From NCBI RefSeq assembly GCF_002924445.1, contig NZ_PIGG01000053.1, positions 34,063 to 98,062 of the forward strand: a DNA stretch of 64,000 nt, in the 5' to 3' direction. Within the stretch, counting starts at the first letter, position 1; every line of letters starts with the position of its first letter. A program made the translations under genes and the position numbers. Below, in pieces: positions 44,762 through 53,573 of the stretch. The notes under the pieces are model-generated. The model searched no databases. It was given only the letters and a program-made list of their open reading frames with translations, and was not told the DNA's origin. The DNA comes from Minwuia thermotolerans. GTDB taxonomy: Bacteria > Pseudomonadota > Alphaproteobacteria > Minwuiales > Minwuiaceae.

Positions 44762-45652
44762 TTAATTGTCTGAACCATCGGGACTGGCCCGGGACTGCAC
44801 GGGATGGGGCTGTTTCCTGCCGGCGCCGTTCATCTCGCGGGCCCGCGCCAGCCACGGAGGCGGCTGCTTGTTCAGGAAGGCGCGCATGCCGGCCGGCGCT
44901 TCGGGACGCCGGAGCAGGCGGATCAGGTGCTGGGCCGCTTTGTCCAGGGTCTCGTCGAGCGCAGCCTCCTCCGTCATCAGCACGATCTCCTTGACCGCCG
45001 CCACCGCCGCCGGATCGTTGCGGTCGACCTCGTCCAGCACCGCGGCCAGGATCTCCTCCGTCTCCGTCTCGGTGCGGGCGAGATAATGGCCCACGCCCAG
45101 GCGAAACGCCTCCTCGCCGCCGATCCGCTGGCCCAGAACGGCGATCCGGCGCAACTGCCCTGCCCCGATCCGCCGGGCGATGAAGGGCAGGATCTGGGAT
45201 GGGATGAAGCCGACCTTGGGCTCCGGCAGGGCGAACTTCGCGTCAGCCCGGATGATGGCGACATCGGCGCAACAGGTCATGCCGAAGCCGCCGCCGGCGG
45301 CGCCGCCCTCGACCACGGCGACGACCGGAATCGGCATGCGGTCGAGATCGCGCAGCACGTCGCCGAAAAAGCGGTAGGGCTGGAACAGCGGGTCCGCCTC
45401 GCCAGGCGCCGGAGCCGGCGGCATCTCCTGCATGGCGTTGAGGTCTCCGCCGGCCGAGAAACTCCCGCCCGCGCCGCGCAGGATCAGCACCCGGGCCTCG
45501 GCGTCGGCCCGGACGGCGGCCAGCGCTTCGCCGATCTCCTCCATCATTCGGTGGGTCAGCGCATTGCGGGCCTCGGGCCGGTTGAATGTCAGCCAGGCGC
45601 GCGTGCCAACGCGCGCCAGCCGGATGAACTCGAAATCCGGATAGTTCGTCAA
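44762..45652 (-). CDS. Enoyl-CoA hydratase family protein
   Basis: The 296-residue crotonase has FSAGGDLNAM and GGAAGGGFGMTCCADVAI as the two oxyanion-hole segments, GFIPSQILPFIARR, and an unusually long C-terminal tail. The start is a TTG at 45652 directly after GGGGAGGAG; the frame stays open 35 codons further upstream but that part has no Shine-Dalgarno. The pattern resembles methylglutaconyl- or isohexenylglutaconyl-CoA hydratases; the reaction is unproven. It lies 62 bases downstream of the cyclase stop and 75 bases upstream of the antiporter start. Confidence 0.85.
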   Translation of the reverse strand: MTNYPDFEFIRLARVGTRAWLTFNRPEARNALTHRMMEEIGEALAAVRADAEARVLILRGAGGSFSAGGDLNAMQEMPPAPAPGEADPLFQPYRFFGDVLRDLDRMPIPVVAVVEGGAAGGGFGMTCCADVAIIRADAKFALPEPKVGFIPSQILPFIARRIGAGQLRRIAVLGQRIGGEEAFRLGVGHYLARTETETEEILAAVLDEVDRNDPAAVAAVKEIVLMTEEAALDETLDKAAQHLIRLLRRPEAPAGMRAFLNKQPPPWLARAREMNGAGRKQPHPVQSRASPDGSDN

Positions 45653-45714
45653 ATCGCTCCTCCCCTTGGGCGGGGCGGAGTTTATCCGCTTTGGCCGCTC
45701 AGGCCAGCCCGGGC

Positions 45715-47028
45715 TCAGTCCGCGGCTTCGCTCGCGGCGACGGGGCCCAGCAGCCACCAGGTGGGCATCATGCCCTTGCCCTTGACTTCGACTTCGCCGC
45801 GGGCCTCGAACGCGTAGGCGCCGTCCAGCGCCTCGACGACTTCGCGCGTGACCTGGATGCGGCCCGGAGCCCCGGTGGTCTCCATGCGGGAAGCGGTGTT
45901 CACCGCGTCACCCCAGAGATCGTAGAGAAATCGGCTGTCACCGACCACGCCGGCGATGATCGCCCCGCGCGCCATGCCGATGCGGATGTTCAGCGGCGTC
46001 CCGTCCGGCCGGCGGCAATCGCTCATGCTCGCCAGCATGTCGAGCGCCAGCCCGGCCGCCGCGCGCGCGTCGGCGGTGGAGCCCTTGGGCGCGCCGGCGG
46101 CGACCATGTAGGCGTCGCCGATGGTCTTGATCTTCTCGACGCCGTGCTTCCGGGTCAGCCGGTCGAAACGCTCGAAGGTGTCCGACAGCATGGCCAGGGT
46201 TTCCTCGGGCGCACACTCGGCGGCGATGTTGGTGAAGCCTTCCACGTCGGCGAACAGCACGGTGACGTCGGCCAGTTGCTCCACCACCTGGCTTTCCCCG
46301 TCGCGGAGGCGCGCGGCCACCGATTTCGGCAGGATCCGGTCGAGCAGTTCGCGCACCCGCGCGCGCTCCCGGTCGATCAGGTCGTTGTTGGCGAAGTCGA
46401 GCCGGCGGAGCTTCTCCACCCGGCGCAGCGCGATCAGCCCGATGATGTTCGCGGTAAGCATCAGCATCACCGCATAGATCGCCTGCTGGAAGTCCGGCGG
46501 CGGCCAGGCGAGCCCCAGCGTGATGGCGACGAACAGCGCCGTCGCGAGCAGGGCCGTCACCACGGCCTGGATGTAGAAGAACGGAAACAGCGCATAGATC
46601 GCGAAGATGACGATGACGAAGGCATGGTCCAGCGGCGCCGGCTGGCCGCCATAGACGTTGGCCAGCGCCTGGAAGAGCGTGTAGACGAGCGCGCCCAGCA
46701 TCAGCAGCGCCGGCCATCGCGTGCGGAAGTGCTGAGTGTAGCTGAGGCCCAGGATCGCCAGGAACAGGCCGTTCACGCCCAGCGCCCGCACAAGGGCGAT
46801 GGTCTCCGCGTTCTCGGGAAAGAAGAACAGGTCCTGCGGGACGAAGACGAGATTGATGGCGATCGTGATCAGGAAGGCCAGGCGGACCGTGCGGAGATTG
46901 TCCTCGCGCTGCGTTTCCCGGTAGCGCGCGTCCCACTCCCGGTCGACGAAGCGAAGTGTCAACGGGTGCATCGGCGGCAGCCCCCGTTCCGCCGTGTCCC
47001 GGCCGATATGCGTATGCAGGAATCTCAT
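45715..47028 (-). CDS. Membrane-bound class III adenylate/guanylate cyclase
   Basis: The 437-residue protein has a cytoplasmic N-terminus and about six membrane helices (residues about 45-210, e.g. FLITIAINLVFVPQDLFFF in part). A linker follows, then a class III cyclase catalytic domain (about 250-430): VTVLFADVEGFTNIA (metal-binding aspartate), KTIGDAYMVAAG, and GVVGDSRFLYDLWGDAVNTASRM. Aspartate in YDLWGD favours adenylate over guanylate substrate. The sensing membrane domain resembles no family I can name. Confidence 0.9.
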   Translation of the reverse strand: MRFLHTHIGRDTAERGLPPMHPLTLRFVDREWDARYRETQREDNLRTVRLAFLITIAINLVFVPQDLFFFPENAETIALVRALGVNGLFLAILGLSYTQHFRTRWPALLMLGALVYTLFQALANVYGGQPAPLDHAFVIVIFAIYALFPFFYIQAVVTALLATALFVAITLGLAWPPPDFQQAIYAVMLMLTANIIGLIALRRVEKLRRLDFANNDLIDRERARVRELLDRILPKSVAARLRDGESQVVEQLADVTVLFADVEGFTNIAAECAPEETLAMLSDTFERFDRLTRKHGVEKIKTIGDAYMVAAGAPKGSTADARAAAGLALDMLASMSDCRRPDGTPLNIRIGMARGAIIAGVVGDSRFLYDLWGDAVNTASRMETTGAPGRIQVTREVVEALDGAYAFEARGEVEVKGKGMMPTWWLLGPVAASEAAD

Positions 47029-47269
47029 GGCGCCAGCATAGGCCGGGGCTGCCGCCGCGTCAGGTCAATACGGGTAACAATCTGCAACGCCGCACGGCAG
47101 TTGACACGCTGCCAACGCGGCCTCTCGAGCTATGCATAAAATGCAATGCTGCACCTGCGAAGAAAACGATTTCGCGGCAGCATCACTGACCTATATAGGG
47201 GACGAAAGCGGTCACCCCGAAGCCGCTTCATGGGAGGTCCGGGACAACACGTGTTGAAAGGACTTTGAC

Positions 47270-47482
47270 ATGCGACACGAACAGATCGACCACCGCAGCA
47301 CCGCCGACTACGCGTCCATCGCGCACGGCATGCCGGAATATTACGTGCCTTCCTTCGGCGAGATCGACCACGGCATCGCGCTCGCGCGCCGGGAGCAGTC
47401 CCGCATGCTGGCTCAGTGGCTCCGCCAGGGCTTCGCCCGGATCCGCGCCCGGCTCGCCGGCGGCAAGCACCGCGCGGCCTGA
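47270..47482 (+). CDS. Small protein of unknown function (70 residues)
   Basis: The 70-residue product begins MRHEQIDHRSTADYASIAH and ends in an amphipathic basic helix (WLRQGFARIRARLAGGKH), with ARREQSRMLAQ in the middle. It resembles short alphaproteobacterial proteins that carry a DUF1127-like basic helix at the C-terminus. GAAAGGAC lies before the ATG. The 240-base upstream region is AT-richer and has a TTGACA at 47101 but no matching -10. It is transcribed convergently with dnaE2. The function is unknown. Confidence 0.6.
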   Translation: MRHEQIDHRSTADYASIAHGMPEYYVPSFGEIDHGIALARREQSRMLAQWLRQGFARIRARLAGGKHRAA

Positions 47483-47556
47483 GGAGACGACCCGTCCGCG
47501 CGGCGCGGCGCCCTCCGGCCCGCGCGGACGGTTCCTGACGGAGCCCGGCGGAAGGC

Positions 47557-50500
47557 TCATTTGAAATTCCGCCCCTTCGGCATGGCTTCCCGGGCCGGCT
47601 CAGGTCGGTCCAGGCGCCATCCCGGCTTTTCCTCCATCCGCTTTCTCGGAACCTGCGGCCGGCGCACCTCGTCGGCGCGGGCGATGCTTCCATCCACGGC
47701 TTCCGGCGGCGCGAGGTCCGGATCCTCGGTCAGCGTGGCCAGCTCCCCACTCAGGTCGAACAGCCGTTCGGCCACCACGTGGATCACCAGCCCCTCACGC
47801 TGCAGCTTCCCCGACACCCCCAGCAGCCTCGACGTCAGCAGCACCCGGCGGAACCGTTCGAACACGTGCGGCCAGACGACGATGTTGGCCACCCCCGTCT
47901 CGTCCTCCAGGGTCGCGAAGATGACCCCGCTGGCGCTGCCCGGACGCTGACGCACCAGCACCAGTCCCGCGATCACCGTGCGGCGGCCGTCCGGCAGCGC
48001 CGAAAGCGCCTGCGCGCGTACTGCGCCATGGGCTCCCAGACGCTCCCGCAGCAGCGCGCAGGGATGGGCGCGCAGCGACAGCCTGAGCCGCTGATAGTCG
48101 GCGACCACTTCTTCCCCCGGCCGCATCTCCGGCAGATCGACGGCCGGTTCCTCGATCAGGTCGAAGGGCCGGTTGTGGCCGGCCGCGCCGGCCCGGGCCT
48201 CGGCGGCGGCGAACAGCGGCAGCGGTTCGGGCTCCACCGCGCGCACCGCCCAGAGCGCGCGGCGGCGGTCGAGCCCCATGGAGCCGAAGGCGTCGGCATC
48301 GGCCAGCACGCGAAGCGTCGTCTGGTCCAGCCCGGCCCGCCGCGCCAGTTCCTGCACCGTGGCGTAGCCGCCTTCCGGCCGCGCCGCGGCGATGCGGTCC
48401 GCCGCCTCCGCGTTCAGTCCCTTGACGAGGCGGAAGCCGAGCCGCACCGCCGTCCCGAGGCCGGTCTTCGGATCGGGCGCCGGCAGGGGCTCCAGCAGGT
48501 GGTCCGGCATGGAATGATTGACGTCGACGGGGCGGACCTCGACGCCATGGTCGCGGGCGTCGCGGACGAGCTGCGCCGGGGCGTAGAAGCCCATGGGCTG
48601 GCTGTTGAGGATGGCGGCGCAGAAGACGTCCGGATAATGCCGTTTCAGCCAGGCCGAGACGTAGACCAGCAGGGCGAAGCTGGCGGCGTGGCTTTCGGGA
48701 AAACCGTACTCGCCGAAACCCTCGATCTGGCGGAAGCAGCGCTCGGCGAAATCGCGTTCATAGCCGCGTTCCGCCATGCCCTCGACCAGCTTCTCCTGGA
48801 AGGTGTGGATGGTGCCGACCTTGCGGAAGGTGGCCATGGCGCGGCGCAGACGGTCCGCCTCGGAGGGCGTGAAGCCGGCCGCGACGATGGCGATCTGCAT
48901 CGCCTGCTCCTGGAACAGCGGCACGCCCATGGTCTTGCCCAGCACCCGGCGCAGCTCCTCGGATGGAAAATCCACCTTCTCCTCGCCGTTGCGGCGTCTG
49001 AGATAGGGATGGACCATGTCGCCCTGGATGGGGCCGGGGCGAACGATCGCCACCTCGATCACCAGATCGTAGAAGGTCCGCGGCTTCAGGCGTGGCAGCA
49101 TGGTCATCTGGGCCCGGCTTTCGACCTGGAAGACACCCACCGAATCGGCCTCGCAGAGCATGTCGTAGACCGCCGGATCGTCGGGCGGGACCGAGGCCAG
49201 GTCCATCGGCCGGCCATAGCTCTCGTCCAGCATGCGGAAGGCCTTGGCGATACAGGTCAGCATGCCGAGGCCGAGCACGTCGACCTTCATCAGGCCGAGC
49301 GCGTCCAGATCGTCCTTGTCCCACTGGATGACCGTGCGGTCGGCCATCGCCGCGTTCTCGACCGGCACCAGCTCCGACAGCGGCCCGCGGCTGATGACGA
49401 AGCCGCCGACATGCTGCGAGAGATGACGCGGAAAGCCCTGCAGTTCGCGAGCGAGGCGGAGCGCCTCCGCCACGGTCGGATCCGCCGGATCGAGGCCGGC
49501 CTCGGCAATGCGGTCGTCCTGCAGCCCCTCCCGCCAGACGCTTTTCGTCATGGCCTCCACCGCGTCCAGCGACAGGCCGAGCGCCTTGCCGACCTCCCGC
49601 ATGGCGCTCTTCGAGCGGTAGGAGATCACCGTCGCCGCCAGCCCCGCCCGGTCGCGGCCGTATTTTTCGTAGATGTACTGGATCACCTCCTCGCGGCGCT
49701 CGTGCTCGAAGTCGACGTCGATGTCAGGCGGTTCGTCGCGCTCGGCGCTGACGAAGCGCTCGAACAGAAGGTCCATGCGCGCCGGATCCACCGAGGTGAC
49801 GCCCAGGCAGTAACAGACCGCTGAATTGGCCGCCGAGCCGCGTCCCTGGCAGAGGATGCCGCGCTCGCGCGCGAAGCGGACGATGTCGTGGACGGTCAGG
49901 AAATAGGGCGCGTAGCCCAGCTGTGCGATCAGTTCCAGCTCATGGGCGATCTGCGCCGCCACCTTCGCCGGCAGACCGTCCGGATAGCGCCCCGCCGCGC
50001 CCGCGCGGGTCAGCCGCGCCAGGGTCTGTTGCGGGCTCTCGCCGGGATCGACCACCTCGTCGGGGTATTCGTAGGCGAGTTCGTCGAGCGAGAAGCCTGT
50101 GCGCTCCAGAACCTCCAGGGTCCGCATGACCGCATCGGGCGCGTCGGCGAACAGCCGCGCCATCTCGGCCGGCGCTTTCAGGTGCCGTTCGGCATTGGCG
50201 GCCAGCCGCCGGCCGGCCTCGTGGATGGTGCAGCCCTCGGCGATGCAGGTCAGCACGTCCTGCAGCCGGCGCCGCTCGGGGACGTGATAGCGGACGTCGT
50301 TGGCGGCGATGAGCGGCAGACCGAAATGCCGCGACAGCGCCAGCCGTTCACCCAGGCGGCGGCGGTCGTCGCCCCGGCGGAGCATCCAGGCGGCGAGGTA
50401 GGCGCGGCCGCCAAAGGCATCGCGCACCCGGCCGAGAAACCCCGCGTCCGCCGATAGGGCGATGGCGACCAGGCCTTCGGCCGCCGCCGCCGCGTCCTCG

Positions 50501-50826
50501 AAATCGAGATGGCATTCGCCCTTCTCCGCCCGCCGCCGGCCCAGCGTGATCAGGCGGCTGAGCCGGCCATAGGCGGCGCGGTCCGACGGATAGACCAGCA
50601 TCTCCGCGCCGTCGCGGAAGACCAGCCGGCAGCCGGGGCGGAAGGGCAGGTCGAGGCTCTTCGCCGCCAGGTGCCCGCGGACGACGCCGGCCAGGCTGTT
50701 GCGGTCGGCGATGCCGATCCCCGCCAGCCCCAGCGCCTGCGCCTGCGCGGCCAGTTCCTCGGCGTGGGAACCGCCTTCCAGAAAGGAGAAATTGCTGGTG
50801 ATCTGCCATTCGGCGTAAGCGGTCAT
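47557..50826 (-). CDS. dnaE2: Error-prone DNA polymerase III alpha subunit (ImuC/DnaE2)
   Basis: The 1089-residue polymerase carries the PHP domain at the N-terminus (MTAYAEWQITSNFSFLEG, IGIADRNSLAGVVRGH), the polymerase core with CQGRGSAANSAVCYCLG and PDIDVDFEHERREEVIQYIY, and the C-terminal OB fold ending in KGRNFK. DnaE2 works with ImuA and ImuB in damage-induced mutagenesis. The ATG at 50826 is preferred because a further open stretch upstream runs into a REP-like repeat. The gene order imuA-imuB-RHH-dnaE2 places it last. Confidence 0.95.
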   Translation of the reverse strand: MTAYAEWQITSNFSFLEGGSHAEELAAQAQALGLAGIGIADRNSLAGVVRGHLAAKSLDLPFRPGCRLVFRDGAEMLVYPSDRAAYGRLSRLITLGRRRAEKGECHLDFEDAAAAAEGLVAIALSADAGFLGRVRDAFGGRAYLAAWMLRRGDDRRRLGERLALSRHFGLPLIAANDVRYHVPERRRLQDVLTCIAEGCTIHEAGRRLAANAERHLKAPAEMARLFADAPDAVMRTLEVLERTGFSLDELAYEYPDEVVDPGESPQQTLARLTRAGAAGRYPDGLPAKVAAQIAHELELIAQLGYAPYFLTVHDIVRFARERGILCQGRGSAANSAVCYCLGVTSVDPARMDLLFERFVSAERDEPPDIDVDFEHERREEVIQYIYEKYGRDRAGLAATVISYRSKSAMREVGKALGLSLDAVEAMTKSVWREGLQDDRIAEAGLDPADPTVAEALRLARELQGFPRHLSQHVGGFVISRGPLSELVPVENAAMADRTVIQWDKDDLDALGLMKVDVLGLGMLTCIAKAFRMLDESYGRPMDLASVPPDDPAVYDMLCEADSVGVFQVESRAQMTMLPRLKPRTFYDLVIEVAIVRPGPIQGDMVHPYLRRRNGEEKVDFPSEELRRVLGKTMGVPLFQEQAMQIAIVAAGFTPSEADRLRRAMATFRKVGTIHTFQEKLVEGMAERGYERDFAERCFRQIEGFGEYGFPESHAASFALLVYVSAWLKRHYPDVFCAAILNSQPMGFYAPAQLVRDARDHGVEVRPVDVNHSMPDHLLEPLPAPDPKTGLGTAVRLGFRLVKGLNAEAADRIAAARPEGGYATVQELARRAGLDQTTLRVLADADAFGSMGLDRRRALWAVRAVEPEPLPLFAAAEARAGAAGHNRPFDLIEEPAVDLPEMRPGEEVVADYQRLRLSLRAHPCALLRERLGAHGAVRAQALSALPDGRRTVIAGLVLVRQRPGSASGVIFATLEDETGVANIVVWPHVFERFRRVLLTSRLLGVSGKLQREGLVIHVVAERLFDLSGELATLTEDPDLAPPEAVDGSIARADEVRRPQVPRKRMEEKPGWRLDRPEPAREAMPKGRNFK

Positions 50827-50844
50827 GACAAGCAACTGGGAGAG

Positions 50845-50930
50845 GTCATGCCCGCCCTGTGCGGGCATCCGGAAAGGAAATAGCCGCTTTCACTGCAGCA
50901 ACCAGACCCCCGCACAAGGCGGGGGTGACA
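50845..50930 (-). repeat. Paired extragenic palindromes (REP-like), copy 2
   Basis: This is the inverted counterpart of the repeat at 27344-27429. It reads GTCATGCCCGCCCTGTGCG then GGCATCCGG at 50845-50872, and GACCCCCGCACAAGG then CGGGGGTGAC at 50905-50930. The two palindromes are again separated by about 30 bases of unrelated sequence. It lies in the 128-base gap between dnaE2 and the RHH gene, inside a probable operon. Confidence 0.65.
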
Positions 50931-50954
50931 GGCGAGAGAGCCGAATTCCGGGGT

Positions 50955-51137
50955 TCACGCCGCCGCCGCGAGGCGTTCGAACAGGGCCCATTTCTCCTCG
51001 GGCGTCATTTCCCGGGCCGCCATGGCCGTCAGGATCTCGCGCAGTTCCGCCTCCAGGGAACGGCCCTGGATACGGGCGCGGCGCTTCAGCCGCGCGAGCA
51101 CGGCATCGTCCAGCTTGCGGATCGTCACTGTCGCCAT
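50955..51137 (-). CDS. FitA-like ribbon-helix-helix protein
   Basis: The 60-residue protein has the RHH DNA-binding fold: strand MATVTIRKLDD, then VLARLKRRARIQGRSLEAELREIL, ending in a short acidic tail with EEKWALFERLAA. It matches FitA/Arc-type antitoxins, which bind DNA and pair with PIN-domain (VapC) toxins. No PIN gene is adjacent: the neighbours are imuB upstream (16-base gap) and dnaE2 downstream. GGAGAG precedes the ATG; a longer open frame upstream overlaps imuB and is rejected. Confidence 0.87.
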   Translation of the reverse strand: MATVTIRKLDDAVLARLKRRARIQGRSLEAELREILTAMAAREMTPEEKWALFERLAAAA

Positions 51138-51153
51138 TGTCTCTCTCCTTCTT

Positions 51154-52692
51154 TCAGAACAGGCCGTGCAGGAACCAGCGCGGCGGACGCGCGACGGGCG
51201 CGTCGTAGAGCCCCTCCCGGTAGAGCCAGAAGCGCCGCCCGTCGGCGCAGTCGACGCGGTAGTAGTCGCGGGTCGCCGCCGGCTCCCGCCCGGGGCTGCG
51301 CATGTCACGCCACCATTCGGGGGCGATGCGCTCCGGTCCCTCGGCCGCAACCACGCGATGGGTGACGCGCCGCCAGCGGAACCGTCGGGGCGGCAGGTCG
51401 GGCAGACCGGCCACCGCCTCCACCGGCTCCGGTTCCGTCAGCAGCCGCGCGGGCCTGGGCGGGGTACGGGGCCAGCCCTCGGCCCGTATGCGGACGCCGG
51501 GGGCGACACGGCGCTCGGCCCGCTCGGGCAGATGGCTGTCGCCGGGACGCAGCATGGCCACGCTGCCGGCCCCCAGCCGGTTGGCGAGACGATCAGCCAG
51601 CCGGCCGAGCCCGTCCACCGGCGCGGCGCGGCGGTCCAGCCGGGGCTCGGCGGCGGCCAGCGGTTCGGTGCGCGGCGCGGCCAGGATCATGGCGTCGATG
51701 CCGAAGCCGGGATCGAGTTCGGCCAGCTTCTCTGCGAACAGCCGCTCCCAGTGCCCGGCGTCGCGCATGGCCCGGGCGCAGCCCACGGTCAGCACCGAGA
51801 CCCCGCCGCCGGCGAGATAGGCCGCAAGGTCGAGACGGCGCGCGCCGCGGCGCTCCTTCGCCAGCCATTCGGCCATGCGCGCGATCAGCCGGCCGGCGGT
51901 GCGGGCGATGTCCCCGGCCGCGCCGATGGGCTCGCCGAAATCGGCGCGGACGCGAAACTCCGGACTGGGCAGCAGCGGCGAGATGGGTTCGCCCGCCCGC
52001 CCCAGCGCCCGGTCGAGGCGGCGCATGACCTCGGTTCCGAAGCGCCGGCCCAGACTTTCGCGCGGCAGGCGGTAGAGTTCGCCGATGCGGTGAAGGCCCA
52101 GGCGGCGGAGCCCTTCGACGGTCTCCGCGTCCAGGCGCAGCGCCGCCACCGGCAGGGCGGCGAGCCGCACCATGGTCCCGCCCGGCGGCGCGATGATCCC
52201 GGCCCCACCGTCCGCCGGCCTGTCACCGAAGCGGGCCAGCGCCCAGGCCGCCCCGGGCGTGTCCGCCAGGGCGAGGCGAACCGTGATCCCGGCCCCGCCG
52301 AAACGCTTCGCCATGTCGTCCAGCATCGCCGTCTCGCCGCCGAAGAGATGATCGCAGCCCGTGCTTTCCAGGATCAGCCCGTCGGAGCCATCCAGGGCCG
52401 TCCAGGGGCTGTAGCGGCCCGCCCAGCGCGCCAGCACCGCCAGCGCCTCCGCGTCCGCCGCCGGATCGGCCGGCGCGGTCCTGAGCGAGGGGGCCACGGC
52501 GCGGGCGTCGGCCAGGGTCATGCCGGGAGACAGCCCCGCCGCGACGGCGGCCGGACTCACCGCCTGCAGGCGCTGGCCGCCCCGGGCGGCATGGGTCAGC
52601 GCCAGCGGCCCGCCCGATGCCCCGGCCTCAAGCCGTTCCCTGCGATCGGTCGGCCAGTGGGGCAGCCAGATCGAAACGTAGCGTTTGCTCAT
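51154..52692 (-). CDS. imuB: ImuB, Y-family DNA polymerase homologue
   Basis: The 512-residue protein is a catalytically weakened Y-family polymerase that acts as the hub of the mutasome. It has the N-terminal SIWLPHWPTDRRE and the finger region AGLSPGMTLADARAV. The acidic metal ligands of active Y-family polymerases are not conserved in the usual form, as expected for ImuB. It overlaps imuA by 65 bases and ends 16 bases before the RHH gene. Confidence 0.92.
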   Translation of the reverse strand: MSKRYVSIWLPHWPTDRRERLEAGASGGPLALTHAARGGQRLQAVSPAAVAAGLSPGMTLADARAVAPSLRTAPADPAADAEALAVLARWAGRYSPWTALDGSDGLILESTGCDHLFGGETAMLDDMAKRFGGAGITVRLALADTPGAAWALARFGDRPADGGAGIIAPPGGTMVRLAALPVAALRLDAETVEGLRRLGLHRIGELYRLPRESLGRRFGTEVMRRLDRALGRAGEPISPLLPSPEFRVRADFGEPIGAAGDIARTAGRLIARMAEWLAKERRGARRLDLAAYLAGGGVSVLTVGCARAMRDAGHWERLFAEKLAELDPGFGIDAMILAAPRTEPLAAAEPRLDRRAAPVDGLGRLADRLANRLGAGSVAMLRPGDSHLPERAERRVAPGVRIRAEGWPRTPPRPARLLTEPEPVEAVAGLPDLPPRRFRWRRVTHRVVAAEGPERIAPEWWRDMRSPGREPAATRDYYRVDCADGRRFWLYREGLYDAPVARPPRWFLHGLF

Positions 52693-53404
52693 CGTGGCGA
52701 AGGGTCCAGTCTGCGGCGCGGCCGCCGCGGCAGCGCCAGAGGGAGAGGTGGAGGTGAAGGGCGCGCGGCAACGGCGTCTCGCCGGCGCTTTCCGGCGGGA
52801 CCAGGGGTTCGGCGCGCCAGCGGGTCAGCGCCGCGCCGGGCGCGCGGTCGCCCGCGGGACCGCGCAGGAGCAGGCCCATGGCCTCCCCCTTCTGGGCGGC
52901 GAGCTGCAGCCGGCGGGTCTCGGTCATGCCGATGGCCGGCGTTTCCGCGACCGCCGCGGCCACCGCGCCGGAGGCAAGCGCCTCTTCCATCGCCCATTGG
53001 GCGTCCCGCTCCCGTTTCGCGGTAACGAACAGCACCCGGGCCGGGTCGACGCCCCGCCCGGCGAGGCCGGGTCCGTAGAGCCGCCCCCGCTCCCGCGCGC
53101 CATCGGCCGTCTGGCACCACAGGACCGGGCGGCCTTCCGCCTCCCGCGCCAGCAGGCCGCGGACAAGGAAAAGCGCGAACTCGGTCTCCATCAGACCCGC
53201 GATCTCGTGCAGACCGACGAGCGGCAGTCCGCCCCAGGGCAGATGCCGGTCCAGCGCGGCGACGCCCGTCGGCAGCGCGGGCCGCCACGGCTCGCCCGCG
53301 GGCGCCAGGTCGGAGAGCTGCCGCTTCAGCCAGTCGAGCCGTTCACGGTCTCCAGCGTCGGTCTCCGGACGCGTCGGCCGGTCAATGTTGCGATAGCTTC
53401 CCAT
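52628..53404 (-). CDS. imuA: ImuA, RecA-like mutasome accessory protein
   Basis: The 258-residue protein is the first gene of the imuA-imuB-dnaE2 cassette. It has the RecA/SulA-like core: PTGVAALDRHLPWGGLPLVG, LHEIAGLMETEFALFLVRG, RPVLWCQTA and RVLFVTAKRERDAQWAMEEA. ImuA helps recruit the mutasome to DNA after damage. The start lies 30 bases from a GTTC-N7-GTTC LexA box. Its end overlaps imuB by 65 bases. Confidence 0.92.
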   Translation of the reverse strand: MGSYRNIDRPTRPETDAGDRERLDWLKRQLSDLAPAGEPWRPALPTGVAALDRHLPWGGLPLVGLHEIAGLMETEFALFLVRGLLAREAEGRPVLWCQTADGARERGRLYGPGLAGRGVDPARVLFVTAKRERDAQWAMEEALASGAVAAAVAETPAIGMTETRRLQLAAQKGEAMGLLLRGPAGDRAPGAALTRWRAEPLVPPESAGETPLPRALHLHLSLWRCRGGRAADWTLRHDEQTLRFDLAAPLADRSQGTA

Positions 53405-53433
53405 GCCGCCGTTCCGTTCTCATCAGCCTGTTT

Positions 53434-53448
53434 GTTCTATTTTTGTTC
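53434..53448 (-). promoter_or_regulatory. LexA (SOS) box, GTTC-N7-GTTC, upstream of imuA
   Basis: GTTC at 53434-53437 and GTTC at 53445-53448 are separated by exactly seven bases (TATTTTT). This matches the alphaproteobacterial LexA direct-repeat operator. It lies 30 bases upstream of the imuA start, where LexA would block transcription. It is the standard location in imuA-imuB-dnaE2 operons. Confidence 0.85.
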
Positions 53449-53573
53449 TTACCAACGAGGCGCCGCAGAGTCAATTGGAAGGGAGGGCTGCGCGGCGAGG
53501 CACTTGACGCCGCCGGACGCCCGTGCCGTCTTCCCGCCATCGCAAGGACAGGCCGCAAGACGGGGAGGCGCCA

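Noticed and set aside
42119-44773. Long plus-strand frame opposite the antiporter
   Set aside because: Antisense of a gene with clear transmembrane and CNB domains; no features of its own.
47101-47196. TTGACA at 47101 and CTATAT at 47191 as one promoter
   Set aside because: They are 84 bases apart, so they cannot be -35 and -10 of the same promoter; neither has a good partner.
50955-51350. Long form of the RHH gene starting at 51350
   Set aside because: The extra part overlaps imuB in another frame and is low-complexity; the ATG at 51137 has its own ribosome site.
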